Position numbers and translations under genes: made by a program | Notes under the pieces: generated by a model | Databases searched by the model: none | What the model saw: the letters and a program-made list of their open reading frames with translations, nothing else | Told to the model about the DNA's origin: nothing | Shown here: positions 15,094-23,205 of the stretch, in pieces | Position numbering within the stretch: the stretch's first letter is position 1 | Layout: each line of letters begins with the position of its first letter | Source: Bacteroidota bacterium | Lineage (GTDB): Bacteria > Bacteroidota > Bacteroidia > Flavobacteriales_F > PHOS-HE28 | Reading direction: 5' to 3' | DNA length: 34,961 nucleotides | Assembly: GCA_029573495.1 (NCBI GenBank) | Contig: JAKQEI010000161.1 | Span: 1 to 34,961, forward strand

Positions 15094-16056
15094 TCACCGA
15101 CCAACCGCTGCATCCACCATGTTCCCGCTGCCGATGAAGAGCGGACAGCGCTGGTGCAGCTCCGTCGGTGTGATGTCCAGGATGCGCGTCGTGCCATCGG
15201 TGGCCTTGCCGCCCGCCTGTTCCACGATCATGGCCAGCGGATTCGCTTCGTATAGCAGGCGCAATTTGCCTTTCGGGGCCTTGGTCGTACCGGGGTACAT
15301 GTAGATGCCGCCCTTCATCAGGTTCCGGTGGAAGTCGGCGACGAGGCTGCCGATGTAGCGCGCGCTCATCTTCTGCTTCTTGCAGTTGTCGATGTAGCCA
15401 CGTACGCCCTCGCTGAACTCATAGTAGTTACCCTCGTTCACCGAATAGATCCTCCCGTCGGCCGGTGTTGTCATGTTCGGGTGGCTCAGACAGAAGGTGC
15501 CGATGCTCGGGTCGAGGGTGAATCCGTTCACGCCGTGCCCCGTGGTATAGACAAGCATGGTACTGCTGCCGTAGATGATGTAGCCCGCGGCCACCTGCGC
15601 GGTTCCGGGTTGCATGAAGTCGGCCATCGTGGCCTTGTCTCCCGCGCTCACACGGCGATAGATGCTGAAGATGGTACCGATGCTCACGTTCACATCGATG
15701 TTGCTGCTGCCATCGAGCGGATCCATCGTCACCACGTACTTCCCGCCGTTGTCGAAGTGCACGATGTCATCGTTCTCCTCGCTGGCCACGGCGCACACCA
15801 TGCCCTGGCTGCGCAGGAGCCGTATGAAGAGGTCGTTGGCGTAAACGTCCAGCTTCTGCTGCTGTTCGCCCTGCACGTTCTCCTGCCCGGCGGCCCCGAT
15901 GATGTCCTCGGCCAGGCCGGCCTTGTTCACCTCGCGGTTCACCATCTTACCCGCCAGGCGGAAGCTCGTGAGCAACTGGCTCAGTTCGCCCGTGGCATAG
16001 GTGAACTCGTGCTGGCGTTCGGCGATGAATTCGGCAAGGGTCTTGATCGTGGCCAT
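15094..16056 (-). CDS. fbp: Fructose-1,6-bisphosphatase class I
   Basis: A 320-residue enzyme that removes the C1 phosphate of fructose 1,6-bisphosphate, the committed step of gluconeogenesis. Visible motifs include the metal-binding [22 protein letters not shown], the SEENDD acidic site upstream of it, NEGNYYEF, and the substrate loop [27 protein letters not shown] followed by EQAGGKA. Length matches the family (about 330). The ATG at 16056 ([11 protein letters not shown]) is chosen on similarity and because CATCTTTG lies 4 bases upstream. A longer frame to 16290 runs through the divergent acetyltransferase gene and is not real. Divergent from the GNAT gene across 34 bases. Confidence 0.97.
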   Translation of the reverse strand: MATIKTLAEFIAERQHEFTYATGELSQLLTSFRLAGKMVNREVNKAGLAEDIIGAAGQENVQGEQQQKLDVYANDLFIRLLRSQGMVCAVASEENDDIVHFDNGGKYVVTMDPLDGSSNIDVNVSIGTIFSIYRRVSAGDKATMADFMQPGTAQVAAGYIIYGSSTMLVYTTGHGVNGFTLDPSIGTFCLSHPNMTTPADGRIYSVNEGNYYEFSEGVRGYIDNCKKQKMSARYIGSLVADFHRNLMKGGIYMYPGTTKAPKGKLRLLYEANPLAMIVEQAGGKATDGTTRILDITPTELHQRCPLFIGSGNMVDAAVGR

Positions 16057-16060
16057 GGTG

Positions 16061-16085
16061 CAAAGATGCGGCAGCCGTTCCTTTG
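16061..16085. promoter_or_regulatory. Interleaved divergent promoters of fbp and the GNAT-lysC unit
   Basis: The 34-base gap holds CATCTTTG on the minus strand (16061-16068), 4 bases before the fbp ATG, and TTCCTTTG on the plus strand (16078-16085), 5 bases before the GNAT ATG. Each is one mismatch from TANNTTTG. The boxes are 9 bases apart, so the two polymerase footprints would overlap and the promoters should compete. Confidence 0.45.
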
Positions 16086-16090
16086 CGTCC

Positions 16091-16567
16091 ATGAAGCCGA
16101 TCATCCGCCGTGCGGAGTCCCGGGACGTACCCCGGATGTTGGAGCTGGTGAACGAGCTCGCCGTGTTCGAGAAGGCCCCCGAAGAGGTGACGGTCACCCT
16201 GGAGCATATGCGTGAAGCGGGCTTTGGCCCGGCTCCGGTCTGGGTGGGCTGGGTGGCGGAGGTGGATGGTCTGATCGTGGGCATGGCCATCTGTTACGTG
16301 CGCTACTCCACCTGGAAGGGTCGCCGGCTCTACCTCGAGGACATCGTCGTGACGGAAGTCGCCCGCGGGAAGCGGATCGGGGAAGCGCTTTTCCGTGCCT
16401 GTGCGGCACACGCCGTGGCAAGGGGCTATGATGGCATGACCTGGCAGGTGCTCGATTGGAACAAGGACGCCGTGCGTTTCTACGAGCGGCTGGGTGCCAC
16501 CATCTCCAAGGCCTGGTGGAACGGCTCCCTGGAACGGGAACGATTAATGGAACTGGGCAAGCGATGA
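16091..16567 (+). CDS. GNAT family N-acetyltransferase
   Basis: A 158-residue acetyl-CoA-dependent acetyltransferase. N-terminal [24 protein letters not shown] is the usual GNAT first strand and helix. Motif A is seen as [21 protein letters not shown] (acetyl-CoA pyrophosphate loop RGKRIG), and motif B as [35 protein letters not shown] and [10 protein letters not shown] resemble the spermidine/thialysine acetyltransferase (SSAT) branch, so a polyamine or small amine substrate is possible but unproven. The stop overlaps the lysC start by 4 bases (ATGA), indicating translational coupling. Confidence 0.9.
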   Translation: MKPIIRRAESRDVPRMLELVNELAVFEKAPEEVTVTLEHMREAGFGPAPVWVGWVAEVDGLIVGMAICYVRYSTWKGRRLYLEDIVVTEVARGKRIGEALFRACAAHAVARGYDGMTWQVLDWNKDAVRFYERLGATISKAWWNGSLERERLMELGKR

Positions 16568-17823
16568 AGGTGTTCAAGTTCGGTGGTGCGAGTGTGAAGG
16601 ATGCCGGGGGTGTGCGCAACGTGGCGGAGGTGCTGAAGCACTACGCGCTCGATGATCTGGTGGTCGTGGTGAGCGCCATGGGCAAGACCACCAATGCGTT
16701 GGAGGAGGTCGTCTGGGCGTACATGGATGGTCGCGACACCTCGGTGATGGTGACGGACCTGGAACAGCGCCACACCGAGATCCTTGCGGAGGTGGCACCC
16801 GGCGATGGGGTGGCCCGCACGGCCTTGGTGGACCGGTTCCACACGCTACGCAACGCCTTGGCATCTCCCGTCGGGCGGGATGTGGACCACTACTACGACC
16901 ATATCGTGGCCTACGGTGAGATATGGAGCACGGTCATCGTCAGCGCCCACCTGAACAACGTGGGCATCACGAACACATGGCTTGATGCGCGTACGATCAT
17001 CACCACGGACGACAGGCACCGGTCCGCCAATGTGAAGTGGGAGATGCTCGCGCACAACTGTTCGGAGCACCTGCCCGCCTTCGAGCAGGGTCCCGTTCGG
17101 ATCGTCACCCAAGGCTTCATCGGATGCACGGAGGATGGCGACACCACCACGCTCGGAAGGGAAGGGTCGGACTTCAGCGCGGCCATCTTCGCGTATGCAC
17201 TGGACGCGGAGAGCGTGACCATCTGGAAGGATGTGCCGGGTATGTTCAACGCGGATCCCCACCGCTTCCCGGACACGCGGCTGCTGGAGCACCTCAGCTA
17301 CAAGGAGGCCATTGAACTGAGCTACTTCGGGGCGAGTGTGATCCATCCACGGACCCTTCAACCATTGCAGCGCAAGGGCATCCCGCTCTACGTCCGTTCC
17401 TTTCTTGATCTCGATGCCCCTGGCAGCACGATCAGCGAGGCCACGGACCACGACACGCTCATCCCGTCCTACATCGTGAAGCCTGACCAGCTGCTCGTGA
17501 GCATCACGCCCCGTGACCTCAGCTTCATCGTGGAGGAGAACCTGGGCGATATCTTCAAGCGTTTCGCCAGGCGCAACGTCCGGATCGACCTGATGCAGAA
17601 CAGCGCGGTGGCCTTCACCGTGGCCATCGACGACACCCCCCGTGCCCGGCAACTGATCGAAGAATTGCGAGAGGAGTATGAGGTCCTTTACAACGAAGGG
17701 TGCGAGTTGCTCACCGTCCGCCACTTCGACGAGCCCACCCTGGGTGTGCTCACGGCGGGCAAGCAGGTGTTGGTGGAACAGCGGAGCCGGGTCACCGCAC
17801 GTTACGTGCTCAAGGCGATGTGA
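16564..17823 (+). CDS. lysC: Aspartate kinase, monofunctional
   Basis: A 419-residue enzyme that phosphorylates aspartate, the first step to lysine, threonine and methionine. The N-terminal KFGGASVKDAGGVRNVAEVL is the nucleotide-binding motif. GREGSDFSAAIFAYALDAESVTIWKDVPGMFNADP is the amino-acid kinase core. FGASVIHPRTLQPLQRKGIPLYVRSF is also typical. ACT-type regulatory sequence begins near residue 310 (LLVSITPRDLSFIVEENLGDIFKRFARRNVRIDLMQ). There is no homoserine dehydrogenase domain. Its start overlaps the upstream acetyltransferase stop. Feedback inhibition through the ACT domains is expected, but the effector cannot be read from the sequence. An unrelated leaderless gene follows 20 bases downstream. 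Confidence 0.95.
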   Translation: MKVFKFGGASVKDAGGVRNVAEVLKHYALDDLVVVVSAMGKTTNALEEVVWAYMDGRDTSVMVTDLEQRHTEILAEVAPGDGVARTALVDRFHTLRNALASPVGRDVDHYYDHIVAYGEIWSTVIVSAHLNNVGITNTWLDARTIITTDDRHRSANVKWEMLAHNCSEHLPAFEQGPVRIVTQGFIGCTEDGDTTTLGREGSDFSAAIFAYALDAESVTIWKDVPGMFNADPHRFPDTRLLEHLSYKEAIELSYFGASVIHPRTLQPLQRKGIPLYVRSFLDLDAPGSTISEATDHDTLIPSYIVKPDQLLVSITPRDLSFIVEENLGDIFKRFARRNVRIDLMQNSAVAFTVAIDDTPRARQLIEELREEYEVLYNEGCELLTVRHFDEPTLGVLTAGKQVLVEQRSRVTARYVLKAM

Positions 17824-17831
17824 AGGACCAG

Positions 17832-17839
17832 TAGCTTCG
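17832..17839 (+). promoter_or_regulatory. Putative -7 element (TAGCTTCG) of the HPt-like gene
   Basis: TAGCTTCG-CGAC-ATG fits the recurrent near-leaderless arrangement. It lies immediately after the lysC stop, which gives the downstream gene its own promoter despite the short 20-base gap. The same octamer occurs upstream of mfd and mgtE. Confidence 0.45.
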
Positions 17840-17843
17840 CGAC

Positions 17844-18875
17844 ATGCTGCGCACCGCGCTCCTTCTGATCCTCCTGCATGCGTCCACCGTGGCCATGTGC
17901 GTCAACCATGCGGCGCAGCGCGATAGCCTGCGCCTTCGCGTGGTCGCCTTGAAAGCGGAGCTCCTGGCCCAGGACTCGGCGGGCCGGCTGGCTGAGGCGA
18001 TCAGCACCCGGTTGGCGCTCGCCGACCTCGTACCGCGCAAGGAGGCGATCCAATACCTGTCCGTTGCTGCCGCCCTTGCCGATTCGATCGGTGATCCGGA
18101 ATTGGGGATCGAGGTGCGGAGCAGGACGCTTCAACGGCTTCGGGAGGCTGGTGACGCGAAGCGGGCCTTGGAGGAGGCGATGCACATCATCGATCTGGAA
18201 CGGAGAGTTGCCACTGAGGCAGGTGAGCATCAACTACGTGCGCTGGATGATCTCGTGCGGGTCGGCCGGCAGGAAAGGGACAGTCTGTCCGCCGCTTCTG
18301 ATGCTGCGCTCCGCGATGCCGAGGGTCGGGTGAACGACGCCCGCGAGCATGCGGAGTTCTGGATGTATCTCGCCCTGGGCACCTTCGCCATCGCCCTGAT
18401 CGCCGTACTGCTCATCGTGCTGATGAACGGAAGAGCACTTCGTCGGCAGCGCGCGGAGATCGCCGGTCTGCGTGCGGACCTGAATGCCTGGGTCGAGCGA
18501 TCGCAGAACAAGGTGAGGGAACGGATCGCCCCGGTGCCGCCGGTGGGACCGATAGCACCCGTCCCACCGCCATCACCTACCTCCTCTGAAGCCCCTGCGG
18601 AGGTCCAGGCGGAGGATCCGATGGTGCTGGCCTTCTTCCGCAAACAGGCACCGGAGCGGCTCGCCACCCTGCGTGATGCCCGCGCGCGTGGTGATCATGA
18701 GAAGGTCCGGCGGGTGGTGCACAGCCTGAAGCCGCAGCTGGCCAGCCTGGAACCTGGACTGGTCGAGCTGTGTTCCCGGATCATCAGTGCGGAAGCGCAG
18801 GCCCATACCGAACGTTGGAACAAGGACCTCGATGCGCTGACGTCCGCGGTGGAACGCCTGCTCGCTCAGGGTTAA
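17844..18875 (+). CDS. Membrane-anchored protein with TPR-like periplasmic part and HPt-like cytoplasmic domain
   Basis: A 343-residue protein. A signal peptide (residues 1 to about 24) is followed by a helical, TPR-like periplasmic region (about 25-140), a coiled coil, one TM helix at about 172-198, a short coiled coil, a Pro-rich linker (PVPPVGPIAPVPPPSP), and a C-terminal four-helix domain (about 255-343). The last contains VRRVVHSLKPQLASL, with His293 in the H-x-L-K-P position that Bacteroidota HPt (histidine phosphotransfer) domains commonly show. Phosphorelay function is inferred. There is no kinase or response regulator in the window, so it would be an orphan. It converges on the glycerophosphodiesterase gene with a 4-base overlap of the two stops. 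Confidence 0.72.
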   Translation: MLRTALLLILLHASTVAMCVNHAAQRDSLRLRVVALKAELLAQDSAGRLAEAISTRLALADLVPRKEAIQYLSVAAALADSIGDPELGIEVRSRTLQRLREAGDAKRALEEAMHIIDLERRVATEAGEHQLRALDDLVRVGRQERDSLSAASDAALRDAEGRVNDAREHAEFWMYLALGTFAIALIAVLLIVLMNGRALRRQRAEIAGLRADLNAWVERSQNKVRERIAPVPPVGPIAPVPPPSPTSSEAPAEVQAEDPMVLAFFRKQAPERLATLRDARARGDHEKVRRVVHSLKPQLASLEPGLVELCSRIISAEAQAHTERWNKDLDALTSAVERLLAQG

Positions 18876-19771
18876 TCCCGTCTCTCCACGATGGCGATCG
18901 CCTTTTGCGGGTAGTCGGTGATGATGCCGTCCACGCCGAGGTCCAGCATCCGGCGAATGTCCCCCGGCTCATTGACCGTCCACACCACCAGTTCCATGTT
19001 CCTTTCGCGCACCGCATGGAGCAGGGCTTCATCGGCCATGCTGAAGTGCGGACTGTAGACCGCCGGCACGAAGGTGAGGCGCGCGAGCTGCTCCGCCAGA
19101 TCGGGCCCGTCCTCCACCAGATAGGCGAGTGGGATGTCATCGCGTTCGGAATGGAACACCTCGAGGATCGCCGGGTCGAAGGATTGGATCAGGCAGCGGT
19201 CCGTGATGCCCAGGTCGTCGAGTTCGGCGATCACTGCAAGGGCGAAGGTGCGGGGTTCCGGTTGGAAGGTGCCGTACAACGCCGGATCGCTCTTCACCTC
19301 GATGTTAAAGGAAGGCGGTGCCACTCCGCTCAGCAAGGCGTGGTCATCCACCACGGACACGACCTGTCTCAAGGTGGGCTTGTAGATCGGACGCGTATCC
19401 CGTTCCGGATGTTCCGGATCCTCCAGCGAGCCGCAGTCGAACCGCCGGATCTCCGCAGCGGTCATTTCGTACAGGTTGAAGGTGCGTTCAATCTCGACCG
19501 GGATCCCGGATCCCTCTGGTGTCTGGCACAGGTCGTGTCGCATCCACGGTTCGTGGGAGACGATCAACTCGCCGTCCTTGCTCATCACCACGTCCATCTC
19601 GAGGAAGTCACAACCCAGCTCCGTCGCCTTGAGGAAGGCCGGGATACTGTTCTCGGGAAGCACGCCACGACAACCCCGGTGGCCGTGGATGTCCGGATGA
19701 AGGTTCTTCTGGGGCATGCAGGCGGAGAGTAGCAGGGTGAGGAGGAGCAGGACGGGATCAGGACGTGGCAT
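18872..19771 (-). CDS. Glycerophosphodiester phosphodiesterase lipoprotein
   Basis: A 299-residue GDPD enzyme that hydrolyses deacylated phospholipid head groups to glycerol 3-phosphate and an alcohol. The signal peptide ends in LSAC with Cys18, so it is expected to be a periplasm-facing lipoprotein. The catalytic HRG...PENS motif (GHRGCRGVLPENSIPAF), EMDV, SHE near residue 80, FNIEVKS, and the C-terminal VVWTVNEPGDIRRMLDLGVDGIITDYP are all present. The start at 19771 is chosen because it gives the lipoprotein signal. It overlaps the upstream dehydrogenase stop by 14 bases, consistent with an operon mgtE, dehydrogenase, gdpd. Confidence 0.94.
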   Translation of the reverse strand: MPRPDPVLLLLTLLLSACMPQKNLHPDIHGHRGCRGVLPENSIPAFLKATELGCDFLEMDVVMSKDGELIVSHEPWMRHDLCQTPEGSGIPVEIERTFNLYEMTAAEIRRFDCGSLEDPEHPERDTRPIYKPTLRQVVSVVDDHALLSGVAPPSFNIEVKSDPALYGTFQPEPRTFALAVIAELDDLGITDRCLIQSFDPAILEVFHSERDDIPLAYLVEDGPDLAEQLARLTFVPAVYSPHFSMADEALLHAVRERNMELVVWTVNEPGDIRRMLDLGVDGIITDYPQKAIAIVERRD

Positions 19772-20705
19772 GCGGAAAGTGATGAAGGATCTTGTTGGCA
19801 AGTACCTCGGCCATCCGCAACTTGCCCTCATGGGTCACGCCGGCGATGTGCGGGGTGAGGATCACGCGTTCGTGTGCCAGCAGTCGTGCCTGGGTGTCGG
19901 GTTCAATGGAAGGGTCGAGTCCCTCGAGCGTTGGCCGTTCGAATTCCAATACATCGAGACCGGCGGCGATCACACGCCCGTCGTCCAGCGCATCGAGCAG
20001 GGCCCGTGTGTGCACCACGCCGCCGCGCGCGGTGTTGATGAACCATATCGGTCTCTTCATGCCGTGGAGGAAGGCATCGTCCACATAATGGGCCGTCTCC
20101 GCGTTCAACGGCAGATGGAGGCTGATCACATCGCTCTCCCGCATCACCTGTTCCAGGCCGCATTCTTCGATCCCCGCACGGCTGAAGCCATGGCGGTACT
20201 TGTCGTGCCCGAGCACGCGCACACCGAAGCCCCGCAACTTCTCAGCGAAGGCGCTGCCCATCTGTCCGAAGCCGATGATGCCGACGGTCTTCCCGCGCAG
20301 GTCCGTTCCACGCAATGCTTCGCGGGGCCAAAGGCCCGCCCGCACCGAGGCATTCGCGGGGATCAACAGTTTCATCAACGCCAACAGCAGGAGCACGCAA
20401 GTCTCACCCACACCATCGCGGTTCCCTTCCGGGGAGTTCAGCACGCGGATGCCCTTGCGATGGCAGTGGACCACATCGATGTTCTCGAGTCCTGCTCCTA
20501 CGCGTCCGATGAAACGCAGGCCGGGTGAACGGTCGATCCGTTCAGCGTCGACCACCGAACTGCGCACGACGAGACCTTGGCATTGGTCCATTTCGACGGC
20601 GCGCTCCCCGGCGGAGAGGCTGTGCAACGCCACCACCTCATGCCCGGCGCCACGCAGACGAGCGGAGACGATGGCATGCACAGGGTCTACGATGCCGATG
20701 CGCAT
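19758..20705 (-). CDS. D-isomer-specific 2-hydroxyacid dehydrogenase (phosphoglycerate dehydrogenase-like)
   Basis: A 315-residue NAD-dependent dehydrogenase. The Rossmann loop GIIGFGQMG (residues 142-150) is followed by Asp168. The probable catalytic triad is Arg227 (NTARGG), Glu256 and His286 (TPHIAG), with R-to-E spacing as in E. coli SerA. It lacks the C-terminal ACT domain of SerA, so it may be a short type of phosphoglycerate dehydrogenase or a hydroxypyruvate/glyoxylate reductase; the substrate cannot be told. No serC is adjacent. The ATG lies 2 bases after the mgtE stop, and its stop overlaps the glycerophosphodiesterase gene. Confidence 0.9.
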   Translation of the reverse strand: MRIGIVDPVHAIVSARLRGAGHEVVALHSLSAGERAVEMDQCQGLVVRSSVVDAERIDRSPGLRFIGRVGAGLENIDVVHCHRKGIRVLNSPEGNRDGVGETCVLLLLALMKLLIPANASVRAGLWPREALRGTDLRGKTVGIIGFGQMGSAFAEKLRGFGVRVLGHDKYRHGFSRAGIEECGLEQVMRESDVISLHLPLNAETAHYVDDAFLHGMKRPIWFINTARGGVVHTRALLDALDDGRVIAAGLDVLEFERPTLEGLDPSIEPDTQARLLAHERVILTPHIAGVTHEGKLRMAEVLANKILHHFPHATS

Positions 20706-20707
20706 GG

Positions 20708-22075
20708 TCAGGTGAGGATACCGTACATCAGGTGTCCCACCGTGAAATAGGTGAGCAGCCCGAAGATGTCGTTGAGCGTGGTGACGAAGGGTCCGGTGGC
20801 CAATGCGGGGTCGATCTTCAAGCGGTCAAGCAGCAGGGGTATCACGGTCCCGAACATCGCAGCGGTCAGGATCACCGTGAACAGCGCGATGCTGACAGTG
20901 TAGGTCAGGGCCTGTGTCTGCTCCAGCGCGAAGTTGATTGCGAAGATGGCCAGACCACAGACAAGTGCGGTCAACAGGGCCACGCGCAATTCCTTCCACA
21001 TGCGCGGTGCGAGCTTCACGTTGCCCATATTGCCTGCCGCGAGGCCCTGTACCACGATCGCGGAGGATTGCACCCCCACGTTCCCGGCGGTCGCCGCGAT
21101 CAGGGGCATGAAGAAGGCCATCGTGGGATCGATGCGCAACTGACCCTCATATTGGGCGATGATCCGGGAGGTGATGATGCCTCCGGCGAGACCGATGAGC
21201 AGCCAGGGAAGCCGGGCACGCACCTGTACGATGGGGCTGTCCGTGGCGTCCACGTCCTCACTGATACCGCTGGCGAGCTGGTAGTCCTCCGTGGCCTCAT
21301 CGCTCATCACGTCCATCACGTCATCGAAGGTGATGCGCCCCATGAGGATGCCGTTCTTGTCCACCACGGGAAGCACCACCACATCATACTTCTTCATCCG
21401 GTTCACCACCTCCTCCACGTCGGTGTCGGTGGTCACGGAGAAGACCTCCTCCTCGGCGATGTGCTTGATCAGCGTGCGTGTGCTTTCAGCGCTGAACAAC
21501 AGTTCCTTCAATGGAAGGATCCCGCACAGCCGCTCATCCTTGTCCACCACGTAGATGGTGTACACATGGTCGACTTCCTGTGCCTGACGGCGCATCTCCA
21601 CGATGGCGCGGGCCACGGTCCAATCGGTGCGCACGCTCACCAGTTCCTTCGCCATCAGCGCACCGGCCGTGCCTTCGGCGTAGGTCAACAGTTCCTCGAT
21701 GTCCTCCCGGTGCTCCGGGTCGTCGAGCAGGGCGATGACCTCGCGCTTCTTGTCCTCGCTCAGATCCGCGATCACGTCCGCCGCGTCGTCCGTGTCGATG
21801 TGTTCGAGGACGTCCTCCGCGATCTCGCGGCTGGTCAGCGAGTTCAACAGGTCCTCCCGAAGGTCCTCATGGAGTTCCAGCAGCACCTCGGCGGCCAGCT
21901 CGCTGTCCAGCAGCCGGTACACGTACACGGCCTCTTCCAGGTGCAGGTTGTCGATGATCGCCCCGATGTCCGCTGGGTGCAGATCGGCGAGCAGGGCCTG
22001 GATGGCGGAATCGCGCCCCTGCGCCACATCGGCGCGGAGAGCGTCCAGCTGGGGGCGGGTGATCTCGACGGACAT
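20708..22075 (-). CDS. mgtE: Magnesium transporter MgtE
   Basis: A 455-residue Mg2+ channel/transporter. The cytosolic helical N domain (residues 1 to about 130, with ILHPADIG-like and LLEHIDTDDAADVIADL repeats) is followed by two CBS domains (about 137-262: VRTDWTVARAIVEMRR, DVVVLPVVDKNGILMGRITFDDV). In the family these sense Mg2+. Five TM helices follow (about 285-455) with GNVGVQSSAIVVQGLA and the pore-lining DPALATGPFVTTLNDIFGL. Length matches the family (about 450). It heads a three-gene leftward operon. A -7-like TAGCTTCG and a GGACCGGTCC palindrome lie in the leader. No M-box or other Mg riboswitch could be fitted in the 57-base gap upstream. Confidence 0.96.
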   Translation of the reverse strand: MSVEITRPQLDALRADVAQGRDSAIQALLADLHPADIGAIIDNLHLEEAVYVYRLLDSELAAEVLLELHEDLREDLLNSLTSREIAEDVLEHIDTDDAADVIADLSEDKKREVIALLDDPEHREDIEELLTYAEGTAGALMAKELVSVRTDWTVARAIVEMRRQAQEVDHVYTIYVVDKDERLCGILPLKELLFSAESTRTLIKHIAEEEVFSVTTDTDVEEVVNRMKKYDVVVLPVVDKNGILMGRITFDDVMDVMSDEATEDYQLASGISEDVDATDSPIVQVRARLPWLLIGLAGGIITSRIIAQYEGQLRIDPTMAFFMPLIAATAGNVGVQSSAIVVQGLAAGNMGNVKLAPRMWKELRVALLTALVCGLAIFAINFALEQTQALTYTVSIALFTVILTAAMFGTVIPLLLDRLKIDPALATGPFVTTLNDIFGLLTYFTVGHLMYGILT

Positions 22076-22080
22076 GGTTC

Positions 22081-22112
22081 GGACCGGTCCTTTTCGGGGC
22101 CGCGCGAAGCTA
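22081..22112 (-). promoter_or_regulatory. mgtE leader with -7-like box and 10-bp palindrome
   Basis: TAGCTTCG on the minus strand (22105-22112) is a candidate -7 element placed about 30 bases before the mgtE ATG. Between them the perfect palindrome GGACCGGTCC (22081-22090) ends 5 bases before the start codon and could be a protein-binding site or a short hairpin. Confidence 0.35.
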
Positions 22113-22132
22113 CGAAGACCGTGGAGGGCAGG

Positions 22133-22897
22133 CTACCCCTCGCTGGCGAGCGTGAGCTGGATGAAGTCCTGCACGGATAATCGTTCCGCACGCTCGCCAC
22201 CGTATGGTGCGGGAACACCCGCTTCCAGTCCCGGGAAGCCCTTCAAGGCATTGTTCAAGGTCTTCCGTCGCTGGTTGAAGGCGGCCTTCACGAGCCGTGT
22301 GAAACGGCCTTCATCGCATGGCATCGCCATGACCGTGTTGCGCTTCATCCGCATCACGGCACTGCGCACCTCGGGCGGGGGGATGAAGGCCTCCCGCTCC
22401 ACCGTGAACAGCATCTCCATGTCATACCAGACCTGGGCGAGGACGCTGGTGATGCCATAGGTACGGCTGCCCGGGCCGGTACAGATGCGATCGGCCACCT
22501 CCTTCTGGAACATCCCGACCATCTCGGGGAAGCGATCGCGGTGCTCGAGGATCTTGAAGACGATCTGCGTGCTGATGTTGTACGGGAAGTTGCCGATCAC
22601 GGCGATCGGTCCCGTTGTCACCGAGTCGGGGTCCATACGCAGGAAATCGCTTTCGCGGACCTCCAGCTCGGGGAAGTGTGCTTCAAGGAACCGGACCGAC
22701 TCGGTGTCCACTTCATAACACACGAGCTTGGTATCACGACGATGGACGAGGTGCTTCGTGAGCGCGCCTGTCCCGGGCCCCACTTCGATCACATGATGGT
22801 ATCCGCCATGGCCGGTCAGGCTTTCCGCGATCCGCTGGGCGATGGCCTCTTCCTTCAGGAAGTGCTGCCCCAGGTGCTTCTTCGCGCGAACGTTCAT
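22133..22897 (-). CDS. rsmA: 16S rRNA (adenine1518/1519-N6) dimethyltransferase RsmA/KsgA
   Basis: A 254-residue SAM-dependent enzyme that dimethylates the two adjacent adenines in the helix 45 loop of 16S rRNA during small-subunit assembly. KKHLGQHFL (residues 6-14), the SAM-binding VIEVGPGTGALT (36-47), and NFPYNIST (103-110, the catalytic N-L/F-P-Y motif) are all present. The C-terminal part RLVKAAFNQRRKTLNNAL is also typical. Length matches the family (about 260). The start overlaps the preceding DUF4286 gene stop by one base (TGATG), so translation is coupled. It is the last gene of the serS operon. Confidence 0.96.
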   Translation of the reverse strand: MNVRAKKHLGQHFLKEEAIAQRIAESLTGHGGYHHVIEVGPGTGALTKHLVHRRDTKLVCYEVDTESVRFLEAHFPELEVRESDFLRMDPDSVTTGPIAVIGNFPYNISTQIVFKILEHRDRFPEMVGMFQKEVADRICTGPGSRTYGITSVLAQVWYDMEMLFTVEREAFIPPPEVRSAVMRMKRNTVMAMPCDEGRFTRLVKAAFNQRRKTLNNALKGFPGLEAGVPAPYGGERAERLSVQDFIQLTLASEG

Positions 22898-23205
22898 CAG
22901 CTGGTGTGCAGGACCTCCAGCAGGGTCCGGAACGCGGCGAACCGGCCACCGTAATGCTTCTGCGTCTCAGCCTGCAGACGCGGTGCATGCTCCGCCCGGT
23001 AGCGCTCGTAAGTGGCCATGTCCGCGCAGGTGTACTGCACCGCAAAGGTGACCCCGCCTTCATCCTCGGCGAGGACCCTGCACAGGCGGCAGTCCAACAT
23101 CAGACCGGTCGCCATCACATCGGGGATGTGGACCTCCTTCATCCAGGTGAGCCACTCCTGATGTACCTCGGTGTCCACGTTCAGTGTGACGTTGTAGATG
23201 ATCAT
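22897..23205 (-). CDS. DUF4286 family protein
   Basis: A 102-residue soluble protein with the DUF4286 layout (ferredoxin-like dimeric alpha-beta fold): MIIYNVTLNVDTEVHQEWLTWM, HIPDVMATGLMLDCRLCRVL, FAVQYTCADMATYERYRAEHAPRLQAET, and a C-terminal FRTLLEVL. The biochemical role of the family is unknown. In Bacteroidota it commonly lies beside rsmA and a TPR gene, as it does here. The start overlaps the TPR gene stop by 4 bases. Confidence 0.9.
   Translation of the reverse strand: MIIYNVTLNVDTEVHQEWLTWMKEVHIPDVMATGLMLDCRLCRVLAEDEGGVTFAVQYTCADMATYERYRAEHAPRLQAETQKHYGGRFAAFRTLLEVLHTS

Noticed and set aside
20525-22180. A 551-residue plus-strand frame over mgtE
   Set aside because: It mirrors the conserved MgtE reading frame and has shadow-like composition with no recognisable motif.
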